12,935 bases of DNA from Anaerolineales bacterium UBA5069 (GCA_002415895.1 DIAV01000232.1:1-12935); one strand, 5' to 3'. Shown: positions 1 through 7,447, counted from the first letter of the stretch. Notes: generated by a model from the sequence alone, not told the origin. Made by a program: numbers and translations.

Positions 1-11
1 GTGCGGCGCCT

Positions 12-35
12 ATGATCTATGATCAATGATCAATT
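12..35. repeat. Heptanucleotide tandem repeat (ATGATCT, ATGATCA, ATGATCA, ATT)
   Basis: Three consecutive 7-mers are read directly at 12-18, 19-25 and 26-32, followed by ATT. The 11-mer AATGATCAATT at 25-35 recurs at 11447-11457, and ten bases of it recur inverted within 11390-11400, which links this site to the hairpin between the two LTD genes. The repeat overlaps the 3' end of the UroD-like gene: the stop codon (TGA on the minus strand, 30-32) and the last Asn codon lie inside it. The period is clear. Whether this is a genome-wide intergenic repeat family cannot be judged from the window alone. Confidence 0.75.
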
Positions 36-1157
36 GTGCTGTTCATACTCGCGTGCGGCGGCGTAGAGACGGAAGAGATTCTGCGCCGGCACATCATGCT
101 GCAGATGGTTGGCGGGCGCAAGGATGTAGCCGCCGCCCTGCCCCAGCAGTTCAATCCGCCGCCGCGCCTCGGCCACAACACCCGCCTCATCCCCCTGCAT
201 GGCGGTGCGAATGTCAATCCCGCCCAAAAAAACCAGCCGATCGCCAAAACGCGCCTTCACCGCCGCCATGTCGGTGGCGGGCAGCGGCTCCATGGGGTGC
301 ACCACGTCGGCCCCAATGTCAATGAAGCGCTGCAGGAAAGGGGTAATCGCGCCGTCCGAGTGGATGACCACCTTGATATGCGGTGCGCGCGCCTTGATGC
401 GCGCGATCAGGTCAGCATAGGGCTGCTTGAAGAAGGCGTCATACGTCTTTGGCGAGATGATGGGCTGTGTGTTGCCTGCAAAGTCGTCGCCCGGCAGTTC
501 AATCCAATCCAGCCGCGCCCCGACAATCTCCAGAAAACGATCCATCATGGCGCCGTAGCAGTCGGCAAGACGCGCAATCAGCGCGTGGGCAAGTTCGGGC
601 TCCATGAGCAGGTCGAGCAGAAACTGCTCGTGGCGACGCAGCGATTGCGCCATCTCGAAGAAACCATAGGAGGCTACGGCGCGCCCGCCAATGGCATACT
701 CGTCGTCCAGCGCATCAATGGCGCGCAGGCGCGCGTGCAGCGGTTCCTCGCGAATGAGATCCTCTGCGCGTGGCAAGGGGTAGGCCAGCACCTCATCAAC
801 TGTGGCATGTTCCAGCGGAAAGCTGGCCGCAGCGCGGTAGAGGCCGCTGTGCCGGTACTGCAAGCCCCAGGCGTCGGTGCCGTCGGCGTTCAGGCGCGAG
901 GAGACGGTGATTGCGCCGGGGTCAATGTGGCGCACATCGCAGCCGAGATGGGCCAGCAGTCGGTCATCATAGTAGTTGACGGAATGCGCTTTTTCGGGGC
1001 GAAAGGGTGCCACCGGCTCCCAGCCCAGCGCGTTGAGTGCGTCAAAGTAGAGGCGGTCGGTCACGCCATACCAGGATCCCCACAGGGCCGTGGGGACGCG
1101 ATCAGGGATTTCGTGGTTGAGTACGCGCAGGATACGGGCGCGCGGCGTGAGGGACAT
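30..1157 (-). CDS. Uroporphyrinogen decarboxylase (UroD/MtaA superfamily)-like protein
   Basis: The product is 375 residues, the normal length of UroD-superfamily TIM-barrel proteins, probably cytoplasmic. Family marks are an N-terminal NHEIPDRVP segment (14-22), IHSDG at 265-269, GADVVHP (282-288), LGGID (311-315) and a C-terminal APANHLQHDVPAQN segment (347-360). These resemble the corrinoid-linked methyltransferase-like branch (MtaA/CmuA relatives) more than true HemE. In MtaA-type enzymes zinc is bound through H-x-C; here the position after H266-S is Asp268, so thiol-methyltransferase chemistry is doubtful and the substrate is unknown. The ATG at 1157 has GGAG (1164-1167, minus strand) six bases upstream. 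The gene follows the GH3-like gene by 104 nt with no convincing promoter between. Its stop codon falls in a heptamer repeat. The fold is confident; the reaction is not. Confidence 0.88.
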   Translation of the reverse strand: MSLTPRARILRVLNHEIPDRVPTALWGSWYGVTDRLYFDALNALGWEPVAPFRPEKAHSVNYYDDRLLAHLGCDVRHIDPGAITVSSRLNADGTDAWGLQYRHSGLYRAAASFPLEHATVDEVLAYPLPRAEDLIREEPLHARLRAIDALDDEYAIGGRAVASYGFFEMAQSLRRHEQFLLDLLMEPELAHALIARLADCYGAMMDRFLEIVGARLDWIELPGDDFAGNTQPIISPKTYDAFFKQPYADLIARIKARAPHIKVVIHSDGAITPFLQRFIDIGADVVHPMEPLPATDMAAVKARFGDRLVFLGGIDIRTAMQGDEAGVVAEARRRIELLGQGGGYILAPANHLQHDVPAQNLFRLYAAAREYEQHN

Positions 1158-1261
1158 GGGGTGCTCCGAAACAGAGTGGATTGAGAAGTCACTATTGAAT
1201 TTTGCGTATTGACACGACCAGGGACAGCGGGTCGGTCACTTTGGTTGATCTGAGGCTTGCT

Positions 1262-4200
1262 CTAGCGCGCCTGCACGCGCAACTGCAGCCAGAAGAGCGG
1301 CAGCAGCATGGCCAGGAAGACAACCAACGGCGCGGCAAAAACATTGAGTGTTTGCGCCAGCAGATCGCTCCCCGGCAGCCACCCCGCAGCATAGAGCAGA
1401 TAGGCCAGCAGCCCCACCAGCACGGCCCAGATCAGGCTCTTGAAGAGCGTTTCGCGCGGCAGCACCCGAATTTGTGCAAGCAGCAGCAGGCTCAGCGTAA
1501 TCAGCATGGTGAGCAGCGAGAGCAGCAGCGTCATGGCGTTGACGCGCGACGTGCGTCCCTCGCCCTCGGCAGGGAGCGCCCCCACCCCCACGCCGCTGCT
1601 CGGCTCGGGCGGCGCTGTTGTCGTTGTGGGCATTACGATGGCACTCAACGATGGGGTCACCGTGACGACCACAGTGAGGGGTATTGTCGTGACTGCAGGC
1701 AGCGGCTCCAGCACGTTGACGACAACGGCCTCGCCCGAGTTGGCAGCGGCGGCGCGTGCTGTCACGCGCAGCACACCACCGCGATCCACCGTCAAGTCGC
1801 GCACGGCAATGCCGTTGCGCGTGGGCGCAGGCTCGATGGTCAGGGCAAGCTCCGCCCCTTCGAAGGCTGCATCAAAGGAGACGAGCACGCCGTCAGGCAC
1901 AGGGTGGCCGTTCAGGTCAAGCACGGGGCCTGCCTCAAGATGAATGGTATCCCCCACATTCATGACGGAGAGGCCGAGGCCGTCATCCTGCACGGGTGCG
2001 CCTGCGGCTGGGGGCAAGCTGTTGGATGCAAGCTTGGCGCCGCCCACAGAAAATTGCAGGGGAATGATATTGGCCGGGTTGGGTGCAAGGCGGTCGGTGA
2101 GTGCGGCAAAACGGGTGCCCGGGGCGTTGAGTGCGGGTGCGCCCGCAGGGGCGGTGGTGCGGAAGAGCGCCCGCACTGCACTCTCGAGAAAAGGCTCAAT
2201 CTTGCTGTAGACGCCGTAGTAGAGCGAGAGCTTGCTGATTTCCGTTGCGTCGAGAAAGTAGGGCGCATTGAGGGCCATCACGACAATGCGCTGGTTGGCG
2301 CGCGCGTCCTGGGGCTGGCGCAGGTAGCGCCGCACGACATTGCTCTCGGGATAGCTGGAGGACATGTCGAGCATGGCGAAGATGACCCAGTCGGCCTCGG
2401 CCAGTTCCTGCACAATGTCGGCGCGGGCATCGCCAGTGGCCTGTCCGGAGCCTTCGTTGAGGTCGGCGCTAACGCCCACGGGCGTAGGCGTAGGTGTGGG
2501 CAAGACAAGCGCAGGCGTGGTGGTGGCGAGTGCCGACGGTGTGCCTTCGGCGGTTTGGTCGGTGGCCGCCGGCAGTATCTGGTTGAGGTCGCTGAAGGTG
2601 ATGCTGCTGATCTGTTCGGGCGCAATTTGTCCGGTGGCGTCAGGGCCATAGAGCGAGAGGATAATGCGCGCCAGTGCGTCGGGGTCCACAGCGGCCTCGG
2701 CGGTGCATGTAGAGCATTCGCGCTGGAGGCGGCTGTCTGTCACAATGAGAATGCGCTCACCCGCCTGCGGCGCGGGCGGCAGCACCGCGTTGGCAGGATC
2801 AGGCGAAAGGATTGTGATTGCGTCACGCGCAACCTGTGCCGGCGCCTGATCTGTGACTGCGTTCCCTTCCGCACTGCCCGTGTCGGGTGCTGCTGCGCTG
2901 TCGTTGCTGCCCGTTGTTGTGGGTGCGCTTGTGTCCGGCAGCACAGCCAAATCGCCCTCCTGCACGAGCACGCGCGAGAGGGGGATTGGCAATGCGCCCG
3001 GTGCGCTGTCGGCGGAGGGATCGCTGGATGCCGATCCATAGAGGCGCAGCTTGAGGCGCAGAATGCGGCGCACCGAGGCGTCCACACTGGCGGCGAAATC
3101 AGCATCGCTGCGGTAGCGCTCCTGAAAGAAGGCGATGGTGGCGCGGATGTTGTTGAGTTGGCTCTCCCAGCTTTCGTCCAGCGCAAAACTGGAAAGATAA
3201 AGGAGATCGTGGCCAGCCGTAAAGGCATCAAGCGCCACGCGCCTGGCCGGAAACTCCTGCAGTGCAGGGTCATAGTAGCGGCGGATCGCAGGCACGCCCA
3301 GAGGGCCCGTCATGAGCAAGCCGCCGCGTGCCCGCCAATCGCCCAGCGTGCTGCCGACAAATTGCGCCAGATCAGGGTCAAGGCTCAGCGGCACGTTGCG
3401 ACCGGCGGGCGCTTGCAGCGCGTTGAAGCGCATGTGGCTCGTCATGAGCACATCGCTTAACGCCGTATCGGTGATTGCCCCCAGCGGTTGTGTGACGGAG
3501 ACGAAGGGGGGCACAGCCACGCGCAGCAGATCGTCGCGGTTGCGCTGAATTGTGGCCACTTCTTCCTCGGGCAGGCGGTCGAGATCGCCCTGGCCGGGGA
3601 AGTGACCGGCAACCGTGGCTACGCTGCCCCCGCTGCCCGCGTGCACGCCGCTGATATAGGCGCGCCCCATGCGCCCCACCCACGAGGCATTGCCCCCAAA
3701 ACTGAAGATGCTGAGGCTGCCTACCGCGTCGGCGCGCGGTTGCTCCACAACGTCGAGAGAGGGGCCAAGCAGCAGGTTGAAACCAACGGCGCTCAGTTCG
3801 CGCCCCACAATCGCGCCCACATTCTGCGCCGAATCCAGATTCCACGAGGAGCCAATTGCCAACTGGCTGGGCAGGGGTGTAAAGCCGCGCCGCAGCGAGG
3901 TGCCGGGGAGCGCATTGCCCATTTGGTAGGCGCCCACAAGCAGCGGCAGATCGGGCGGGGTGACGCCCAGTTCACGCTCCAGCGAAACGAAATTGCTGGG
4001 CGGCCATGGCTGCAGGGGCACAGGTTGCAGCGCCACATCGGTGGGCAACAGAATGCCGTAGGCAATCGCTTGCAGGCGGTTGGCAAGGATTGCCACCTGG
4101 CGTGGCGTGTCGGCTCCCGGTTCATTGGTAAAGTTGCCGTTCTCGGGTGACAGCACCACGCCGCCCACGCGATAAGCGTAGATCAGTTCCGCGATGGCAC

Positions 4201-4696
4201 TCTCAAAGCTGGTGTCGTTGCCTGCAAAAGTAACAACAAATAGCTGCCCCACGCGGTCGGCAACAGACATGCGCGCCAGCAGCGTCTCCACTTGCTGGTC
4301 AAGCGCATAGGCGGCGCGCTGCTCGGCTGTGGCTGAAATAGGCAGCCCTGCGGCGAGCGCAGGCGGCAGCGTTGCCGTAGGGACAAGCGTGGGCGTAACC
4401 AGCGGGGTGATTGTGGCGGTTATGCCTTCAATGCTCGGCGTAAGCGCGGGCGTGGCTGTGAGGCTTGCCGTGACGGTCAGCGTTGCGCTGCCGGTGGGCG
4501 ACAGCGTTGCCGTTAATGTCGCCGTGTCGCTCAGCAGCGCGCTGTTCGTGAGAAAGGTGGGAAGCGCGGGCGGCTCGCTTGTGGGATCAGGGGGGGTGGC
4601 AGCAGGCGTGCCCGGTTGCGCCTGCGCCGGCAGGGGCGCAAGCGTCATGATCAGGAGCAGGAGAAGAAACGTGTAGCGGAGGCGGCGGGATGTCAT
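1262..4696 (-). CDS. Secreted, membrane-anchored GH3-fold protein with degenerate active site
   Basis: The product is 1144 residues. A signal peptide (1-26, hydrophobic core 9-20, PAQAQ cleavage zone) is followed by a Thr/Pro-rich stretch (about 50-118), a NagZ-type GH3 N-terminal domain (about 130-555), a linker, a GH3 C-terminal-like domain (about 625-885, broken by a PTPTPTP linker at 733-739), an Ig-like region (about 905-995) and three membrane helices (about 1055-1078, 1086-1105, 1113-1136). NagZ enzymes carry K-H-F-P-G-H-G and a downstream D-S/T-H catalytic loop; here it reads GHFPGQGD (364-371) with no following Asp-His. The nucleophile motif S-D-D-L appears as T-G-P-L (463-466), with Gly464 where the Asp should be. 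Hydrolase activity is therefore unlikely; glycan binding or a scaffold role is inferred. An in-frame ATG exists at 4957, but the signal peptide and the promoter at 4724-4752 support the start at 4696, with GGAA five bases upstream. Confidence 0.85.
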   Translation of the reverse strand: MTSRRLRYTFLLLLLIMTLAPLPAQAQPGTPAATPPDPTSEPPALPTFLTNSALLSDTATLTATLSPTGSATLTVTASLTATPALTPSIEGITATITPLVTPTLVPTATLPPALAAGLPISATAEQRAAYALDQQVETLLARMSVADRVGQLFVVTFAGNDTSFESAIAELIYAYRVGGVVLSPENGNFTNEPGADTPRQVAILANRLQAIAYGILLPTDVALQPVPLQPWPPSNFVSLERELGVTPPDLPLLVGAYQMGNALPGTSLRRGFTPLPSQLAIGSSWNLDSAQNVGAIVGRELSAVGFNLLLGPSLDVVEQPRADAVGSLSIFSFGGNASWVGRMGRAYISGVHAGSGGSVATVAGHFPGQGDLDRLPEEEVATIQRNRDDLLRVAVPPFVSVTQPLGAITDTALSDVLMTSHMRFNALQAPAGRNVPLSLDPDLAQFVGSTLGDWRARGGLLMTGPLGVPAIRRYYDPALQEFPARRVALDAFTAGHDLLYLSSFALDESWESQLNNIRATIAFFQERYRSDADFAASVDASVRRILRLKLRLYGSASSDPSADSAPGALPIPLSRVLVQEGDLAVLPDTSAPTTTGSNDSAAAPDTGSAEGNAVTDQAPAQVARDAITILSPDPANAVLPPAPQAGERILIVTDSRLQRECSTCTAEAAVDPDALARIILSLYGPDATGQIAPEQISSITFSDLNQILPAATDQTAEGTPSALATTTPALVLPTPTPTPVGVSADLNEGSGQATGDARADIVQELAEADWVIFAMLDMSSSYPESNVVRRYLRQPQDARANQRIVVMALNAPYFLDATEISKLSLYYGVYSKIEPFLESAVRALFRTTAPAGAPALNAPGTRFAALTDRLAPNPANIIPLQFSVGGAKLASNSLPPAAGAPVQDDGLGLSVMNVGDTIHLEAGPVLDLNGHPVPDGVLVSFDAAFEGAELALTIEPAPTRNGIAVRDLTVDRGGVLRVTARAAAANSGEAVVVNVLEPLPAVTTIPLTVVVTVTPSLSAIVMPTTTTAPPEPSSGVGVGALPAEGEGRTSRVNAMTLLLSLLTMLITLSLLLLAQIRVLPRETLFKSLIWAVLVGLLAYLLYAAGWLPGSDLLAQTLNVFAAPLVVFLAMLLPLFWLQLRVQAR

Positions 4697-4701
4697 TGGG
4701 G

Positions 4702-4705
4702 TTCC
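4702..4705 (-). promoter_or_regulatory. Weak ribosome binding site of the GH3-like gene
   Basis: On the minus strand GGAA lies five bases before the ATG at 4696. It is modest, but the methionine opens an immediate signal peptide (RR near the N terminus, then a Leu-rich core), which decides this start over the upstream in-frame ATG at 4957. Confidence 0.5.
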
Positions 4706-4723
4706 ATACGATGCATTGTCTCC

Positions 4724-4752
4724 AGTATAGCCCTGGGATGGAGGAGCGTCAA
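4724..4752 (-). promoter_or_regulatory. Sigma-70-type promoter of the GH3-like gene
   Basis: On the minus strand TTGACG (4752-4747) is followed after exactly 17 nt by TATACT (4729-4724). Both hexamers differ from consensus at one position. Transcription would start near 4717, giving a leader of about 20 nt before the ATG at 4696. This is the best promoter-like sequence in the window and excludes the longer reading frame that begins at 4957. Confidence 0.75.
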
Positions 4753-4875
4753 ACGGTGCAGGCGGAGAGGGGAAGGCTACTTGAAAGATGTGGGAGCAGC
4801 GCGCAAACGGGCAAAAAGCAACCTCACCGCGATTTCTGCGAGGCCATGCAACCACAAGCTTCCGCTCGAATAAGT

Positions 4876-4889
4876 AGAACATATGTGCT
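4876..4889. promoter_or_regulatory. Imperfect palindrome AGAACATATGTGCT, candidate LexA-like operator
   Basis: This 14-bp inverted repeat has a single mismatched base pair. Its core GAACATATGTGC differs at one base from GAACATATGTTC, the core of the LexA (DinR) box known from Bacillus and other Gram-positive bacteria. It lies about 67 nt upstream of the CHAT gene start. No clear -35/-10 pair was found for that gene, so its position relative to the promoter is unknown. A single site of this kind could occur by chance. Confidence 0.4.
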
Positions 4890-4940
4890 AATTTGGAGCG
4901 ACAATAGTGCCTGTATGCATTGTCTGAACACATTGTCTGC

Positions 4941-4946
4941 AAGGAG
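4941..4946 (+). promoter_or_regulatory. Ribosome binding site AAGGAG of the CHAT gene
   Basis: AAGGAG lies nine bases before the ATG at 4956. It decides the start in favour of 4956 over the in-frame ATG at 4920, which has no comparable site. Confidence 0.8.
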
Positions 4947-4955
4947 CAAGCGGCC

Positions 4956-6158
4956 ATGCACGAGGCCTGGGACTATACCGAGGATGAACCGATCCTCTGG
5001 TGGAACTACTTCCTCTACTACTGCACCCTGGGTGCGGGGCGCTCGGTGGCGCGGGCGCGCGCCGTGGAGGCCGCGCAGCAGGGTATGGAGCAGGGGCTGG
5101 GCGGCGCACTCACGCCGCCGCTCTACTCCCTCTCCAAGTGGCAGCGCATGGCGCGCCAGTACAAGTGGCAGGCGCGCGCCCGCGCCTGGGACGCGTGGCT
5201 GGCGCAGCGCGCCCACACGCCCGCCGAGCACCTGCTCCTTGCGGAACAGCAGCGCAGCGATCAGGTTGTGCGCCAGACCCTGAGCCGCGCCCTCCACATC
5301 TTTGACGCAGCAGACCTCAATACGCTGGATATTGAGCAGGCGCGCAAGCTGCTGCCGCTTGCCCAGGGCATGGTGCGCACGGCGCTGCAGGCGCAGCGCG
5401 ACAAGCAGCGGGCCGAGCGCCAGTTTGGGCTTTCGCCATTGCCTGCCCCGCGCGCAGAAGCAGAGCGCAGCGATTGGCAACATGCCATGGCCGACACCGT
5501 GCGCCGCGTCCAGCAGCTGATTGAGGCCGGTGTGATGCCCACGGGCAGGCCAGGCGAGCCAACCGCATCGGCGCTGATTCACGCGCTGGATGGCGCACAG
5601 CCGCATGCGCCGCCCGGCAAGCCATCACCCATGGCCGACGCGCTGATTCCTGAACGCACAGAACCCCACCTGCTGGTTGTAACCGGCAGGGATGACCTGC
5701 TGGAGATGGATCTGGCCATGGTGCGTGCGGTGGCAATTGCCACAGGCTTGCACTATCAGAGTATTACGCAGGCTACAAAGGATGACCTGGAAACGAGCCT
5801 GCGCCGCGCCCGCAGCCTGGGCCGCCCTGTGACATGGGTGCATATGGCCTGCCATGTAAGCCACACCGGTGTGCAATTTGTCGATGGTGTGGCCGATGGC
5901 GCATGGCTCAGCCGCGTGCTCATGGGGGTGGAGGTGCTGCTGATTGCCGGCTGCAATGGCGACAGGGTGGGCGATTGGCTGGCGGTTGTGCCCCACGTGA
6001 TTACACTCTCCGACGCCATTTCACACGATGACGCCGCCACGTTGACACGCCACTTCTGGCAATTTCTGGCAGGCGGCGAGCCCCCCACGGCGGCCCTCGC
6101 GCAGGCCATGGCGCGCTGTCCGCAGGTGCTCTGGGAGTCGGTGGTGGCGCACTGGTGA
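4956..6158 (+). CDS. Terminase-small-subunit-like domain fused to CHAT (caspase-like) peptidase
   Basis: The product is 400 residues with no signal peptide, so cytoplasmic. Residues about 10-85 match the pattern of phage terminase small subunits of the helix-turn-helix type: F/Y-rich helix, L-G-x-x-RS (25-30), then L-S-K-W62, W71, R74, R76 and W78-D79. Residues about 90-195 look mostly helical. Residues about 237-400 form a CHAT-like domain: strand HLLVV (238-242), VHMACH (295-300) giving the probable catalytic His300 (codon 5853-5855), and LLIAGCNG (328-335) giving the probable nucleophile Cys333 (codon 5952-5954). CHAT peptidases cleave partner proteins in bacterial conflict and cell-death systems; the partner here is unknown. 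The N-terminal domain suggests DNA binding or oligomerisation. No terminase large subunit or other phage gene is nearby, so a prophage remnant is unlikely. The gene stands alone between divergent and convergent neighbours, with its own regulatory region and a terminator. Confidence 0.8.
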   Translation: MHEAWDYTEDEPILWWNYFLYYCTLGAGRSVARARAVEAAQQGMEQGLGGALTPPLYSLSKWQRMARQYKWQARARAWDAWLAQRAHTPAEHLLLAEQQRSDQVVRQTLSRALHIFDAADLNTLDIEQARKLLPLAQGMVRTALQAQRDKQRAERQFGLSPLPAPRAEAERSDWQHAMADTVRRVQQLIEAGVMPTGRPGEPTASALIHALDGAQPHAPPGKPSPMADALIPERTEPHLLVVTGRDDLLEMDLAMVRAVAIATGLHYQSITQATKDDLETSLRRARSLGRPVTWVHMACHVSHTGVQFVDGVADGAWLSRVLMGVEVLLIAGCNGDRVGDWLAVVPHVITLSDAISHDDAATLTRHFWQFLAGGEPPTAALAQAMARCPQVLWESVVAHW

Positions 6159-6167
6159 GACAGTAAT

Positions 6168-6200
6168 AACAACATCTCAACGCAAAGTTGAGATGTTGTT
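6168..6200. terminator. Bidirectional terminator hairpin between convergent genes
   Basis: AACAACATCTCAAC (6168-6181) and GTTGAGATGTTGTT (6187-6200) form a perfect 14-bp stem with a five-base loop. It sits in the 59-nt gap between the stop of the CHAT gene (6158) and that of the M24 peptidase (6218), as expected for a shared terminator. The stem is AT-rich rather than GC-rich and there is no long T-run, though the 3' flank on each strand is rich in T. Confidence 0.8.
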
Positions 6201-6217
6201 GTGCGTGTGATTAGCCA

Positions 6218-7447
6218 CTACTTCATTGGCACCACAAGGTCGTAGGGGAAGTCGGTCAGATTCACCAGTTCGCCTGCTTCAGTAAAGGCGATGGTGTCTT
6301 CAATGCGCACGCCAAAGCCGCGCTCGGGGTAGTAGAGGCCCGGCTCAACGCTCACAACGTGGCCGCGCTGCAGAACCGTTGCATTGCCGGCGGCATGGCT
6401 CAGGCTGGGTTGCTCGTGGATGTCCAGCCCTACGCCATGGCCCAGCCCATGCACGTAGCCGGACTGGGTGCCCGGGTGGCTCATGGGTGTGGGATGGCCC
6501 GCCTGCTCGTAGTATGCGCAGGTCATCACCTGATAGTCGCGGCAGGGGCGGCCAAGTTCCAGCGCACCCATCACCTGATCGAAAATGTCCTTGGTCTGAT
6601 CCCATGCCATTTGCACCTCATCTGTGGCATAACCAAGGCTCCACGTGCGCGTCATGTCATGAAAATAGCCGCTGCGCACGGTGGGGAAGATGTCGAATAC
6701 GATGCTCTGCCCCAAACGCAGCGGCATGGCGGGATCGCCGCCGTTGTGCGGTACGCCGGCATCGCGCCCCTGTGCAAAAATGCACTCGTGATCCTCCACC
6801 AGCCCATACTGAAGTTGGCGCATACGGATAAAGGCTTTCACGTCGCCAATTGTCAGCGGGTTGCTGTCGGCCTTGTACACCACCTCATCGCTGCCCACGC
6901 GGCTGCTCTGGATGTACTCACGCACATCACCCACCACCCTGCTTGTGAGCCGCCCGGCTTCGCGCAGCTCGGCAATTTCGCGATCATCCTTGGTTTGGCG
7001 CGCAAGGGTGAAGAGCGAGTCCCCAAACTCGCCCACCACCTCGCCATCAATGAGTTGATTCAGGCGCTGCAGCAGCGCATAGGCGGCTCCGGCATCAACC
7101 ATGCCGTAGACGCCAAGGCGGCCATGCAGCCCCTGATCGCGCACCACCTGCGCGAGCAGGTCGGCGCGCGCCTCCAGCACGTTGCCGCCATGTTTTTGCA
7201 GCAGCGTATAGGTGTTGTAGTTGCTGTCGCGGTCCACAAGTTGCATGCCGGTGGCGGCGGCGTTGTCGCGCTCCATGGAGCCGTGGGTGAGGGTGAGCGG
7301 GCCGCCGCGTCGCTTGGTGACGAGCGCGTTCTCGAGGTGTGCGCCGCCGGTGAGGTAGTTGAGCACGGTATTGGCGCGGGCATCGCCCATGACAAGCAGC
7401 GCGTCAAGGTTGCGTTCGGCCATCAGGCGGTCAAGATCAGCACGCAT
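6218..7447 (-). CDS. M24-family metallopeptidase (Xaa-Pro aminopeptidase/prolidase-like)
   Basis: The product is 409 residues, cytoplasmic by lack of a signal peptide. An N-terminal creatinase-like domain (about 1-150) precedes a pita-bread catalytic domain (about 155-405). All five metal ligands of the family can be placed: Asp252 (VFDIFP), Asp264 (HDMTRT), His337 (GLGHGVG), Glu368 (SVEPG) and Glu383 (RIEDT). Accessory histidines lie at 234 (GVPHNG) and 344 (DIHEQP). The enzyme should bind two divalent metals and remove N-terminal residues next to proline, or split X-Pro dipeptides; which of the two cannot be told. The ATG at 7447 has GGAA eight bases upstream. It lies 70 nt downstream of the YrdB-like gene in the same direction and ends at the shared hairpin terminator. 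The family is secure. Confidence 0.93.
   Translation of the reverse strand: MRADLDRLMAERNLDALLVMGDARANTVLNYLTGGAHLENALVTKRRGGPLTLTHGSMERDNAAATGMQLVDRDSNYNTYTLLQKHGGNVLEARADLLAQVVRDQGLHGRLGVYGMVDAGAAYALLQRLNQLIDGEVVGEFGDSLFTLARQTKDDREIAELREAGRLTSRVVGDVREYIQSSRVGSDEVVYKADSNPLTIGDVKAFIRMRQLQYGLVEDHECIFAQGRDAGVPHNGGDPAMPLRLGQSIVFDIFPTVRSGYFHDMTRTWSLGYATDEVQMAWDQTKDIFDQVMGALELGRPCRDYQVMTCAYYEQAGHPTPMSHPGTQSGYVHGLGHGVGLDIHEQPSLSHAAGNATVLQRGHVVSVEPGLYYPERGFGVRIEDTIAFTEAGELVNLTDFPYDLVVPMK

Larger units (their letters stand above)
4711..4938. repeat. Repeated ATGCATTGTCT / CATTGTCT elements in the divergent intergenic region
   Basis: The 11-mer ATGCATTGTCT occurs at 4711-4721 and 4915-4925, and its CATTGTCT core again at 4931-4938. 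The last two copies extend to a 9-base direct repeat, CATTGTCTG (4918-4926 and 4931-4939), with a 13-bp period. One copy overlaps the predicted transcription start of the GH3-like gene and two lie just upstream of the ribosome binding site of the CHAT gene. This suggests, but does not show, a shared regulator for the divergent pair. Confidence 0.5.

Noticed and set aside
36..1184. Open frame of 382 codons on the plus strand, antisense to the UroD-like gene
   Set aside because: It mirrors a gene with clear UroD-family motifs and has no recognisable domain of its own.
1188..1240. GTCACT direct repeat (1188-1193 and 1235-1240) in the gap between the GH3-like and UroD-like genes, considered as target-site duplication of a small element
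   Set aside because: Six bases is too short to support insertion, and no terminal inverted repeats flank the segment between.
1202..3460. Long open frame of 752 codons on the plus strand, antisense to the GH3-like gene
   Set aside because: The minus-strand frame has a signal peptide, family motifs, membrane helices and a promoter. The plus-strand translation is a Cys/Gly/Arg/His-rich shadow of GC-rich codons without recognisable domains.
4697..4957. N-terminal extension of the GH3-like protein starting at the ATG at 4957
   Set aside because: It would put 87 residues before an obvious signal peptide, run through the best promoter of the window and overlap the start of the divergent CHAT gene.
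4956..5200. Prophage remnant (terminase small subunit gene)
   Set aside because: The terminase-like part is fused in frame to a CHAT domain, and no large terminase, portal, integrase or attachment site is nearby.
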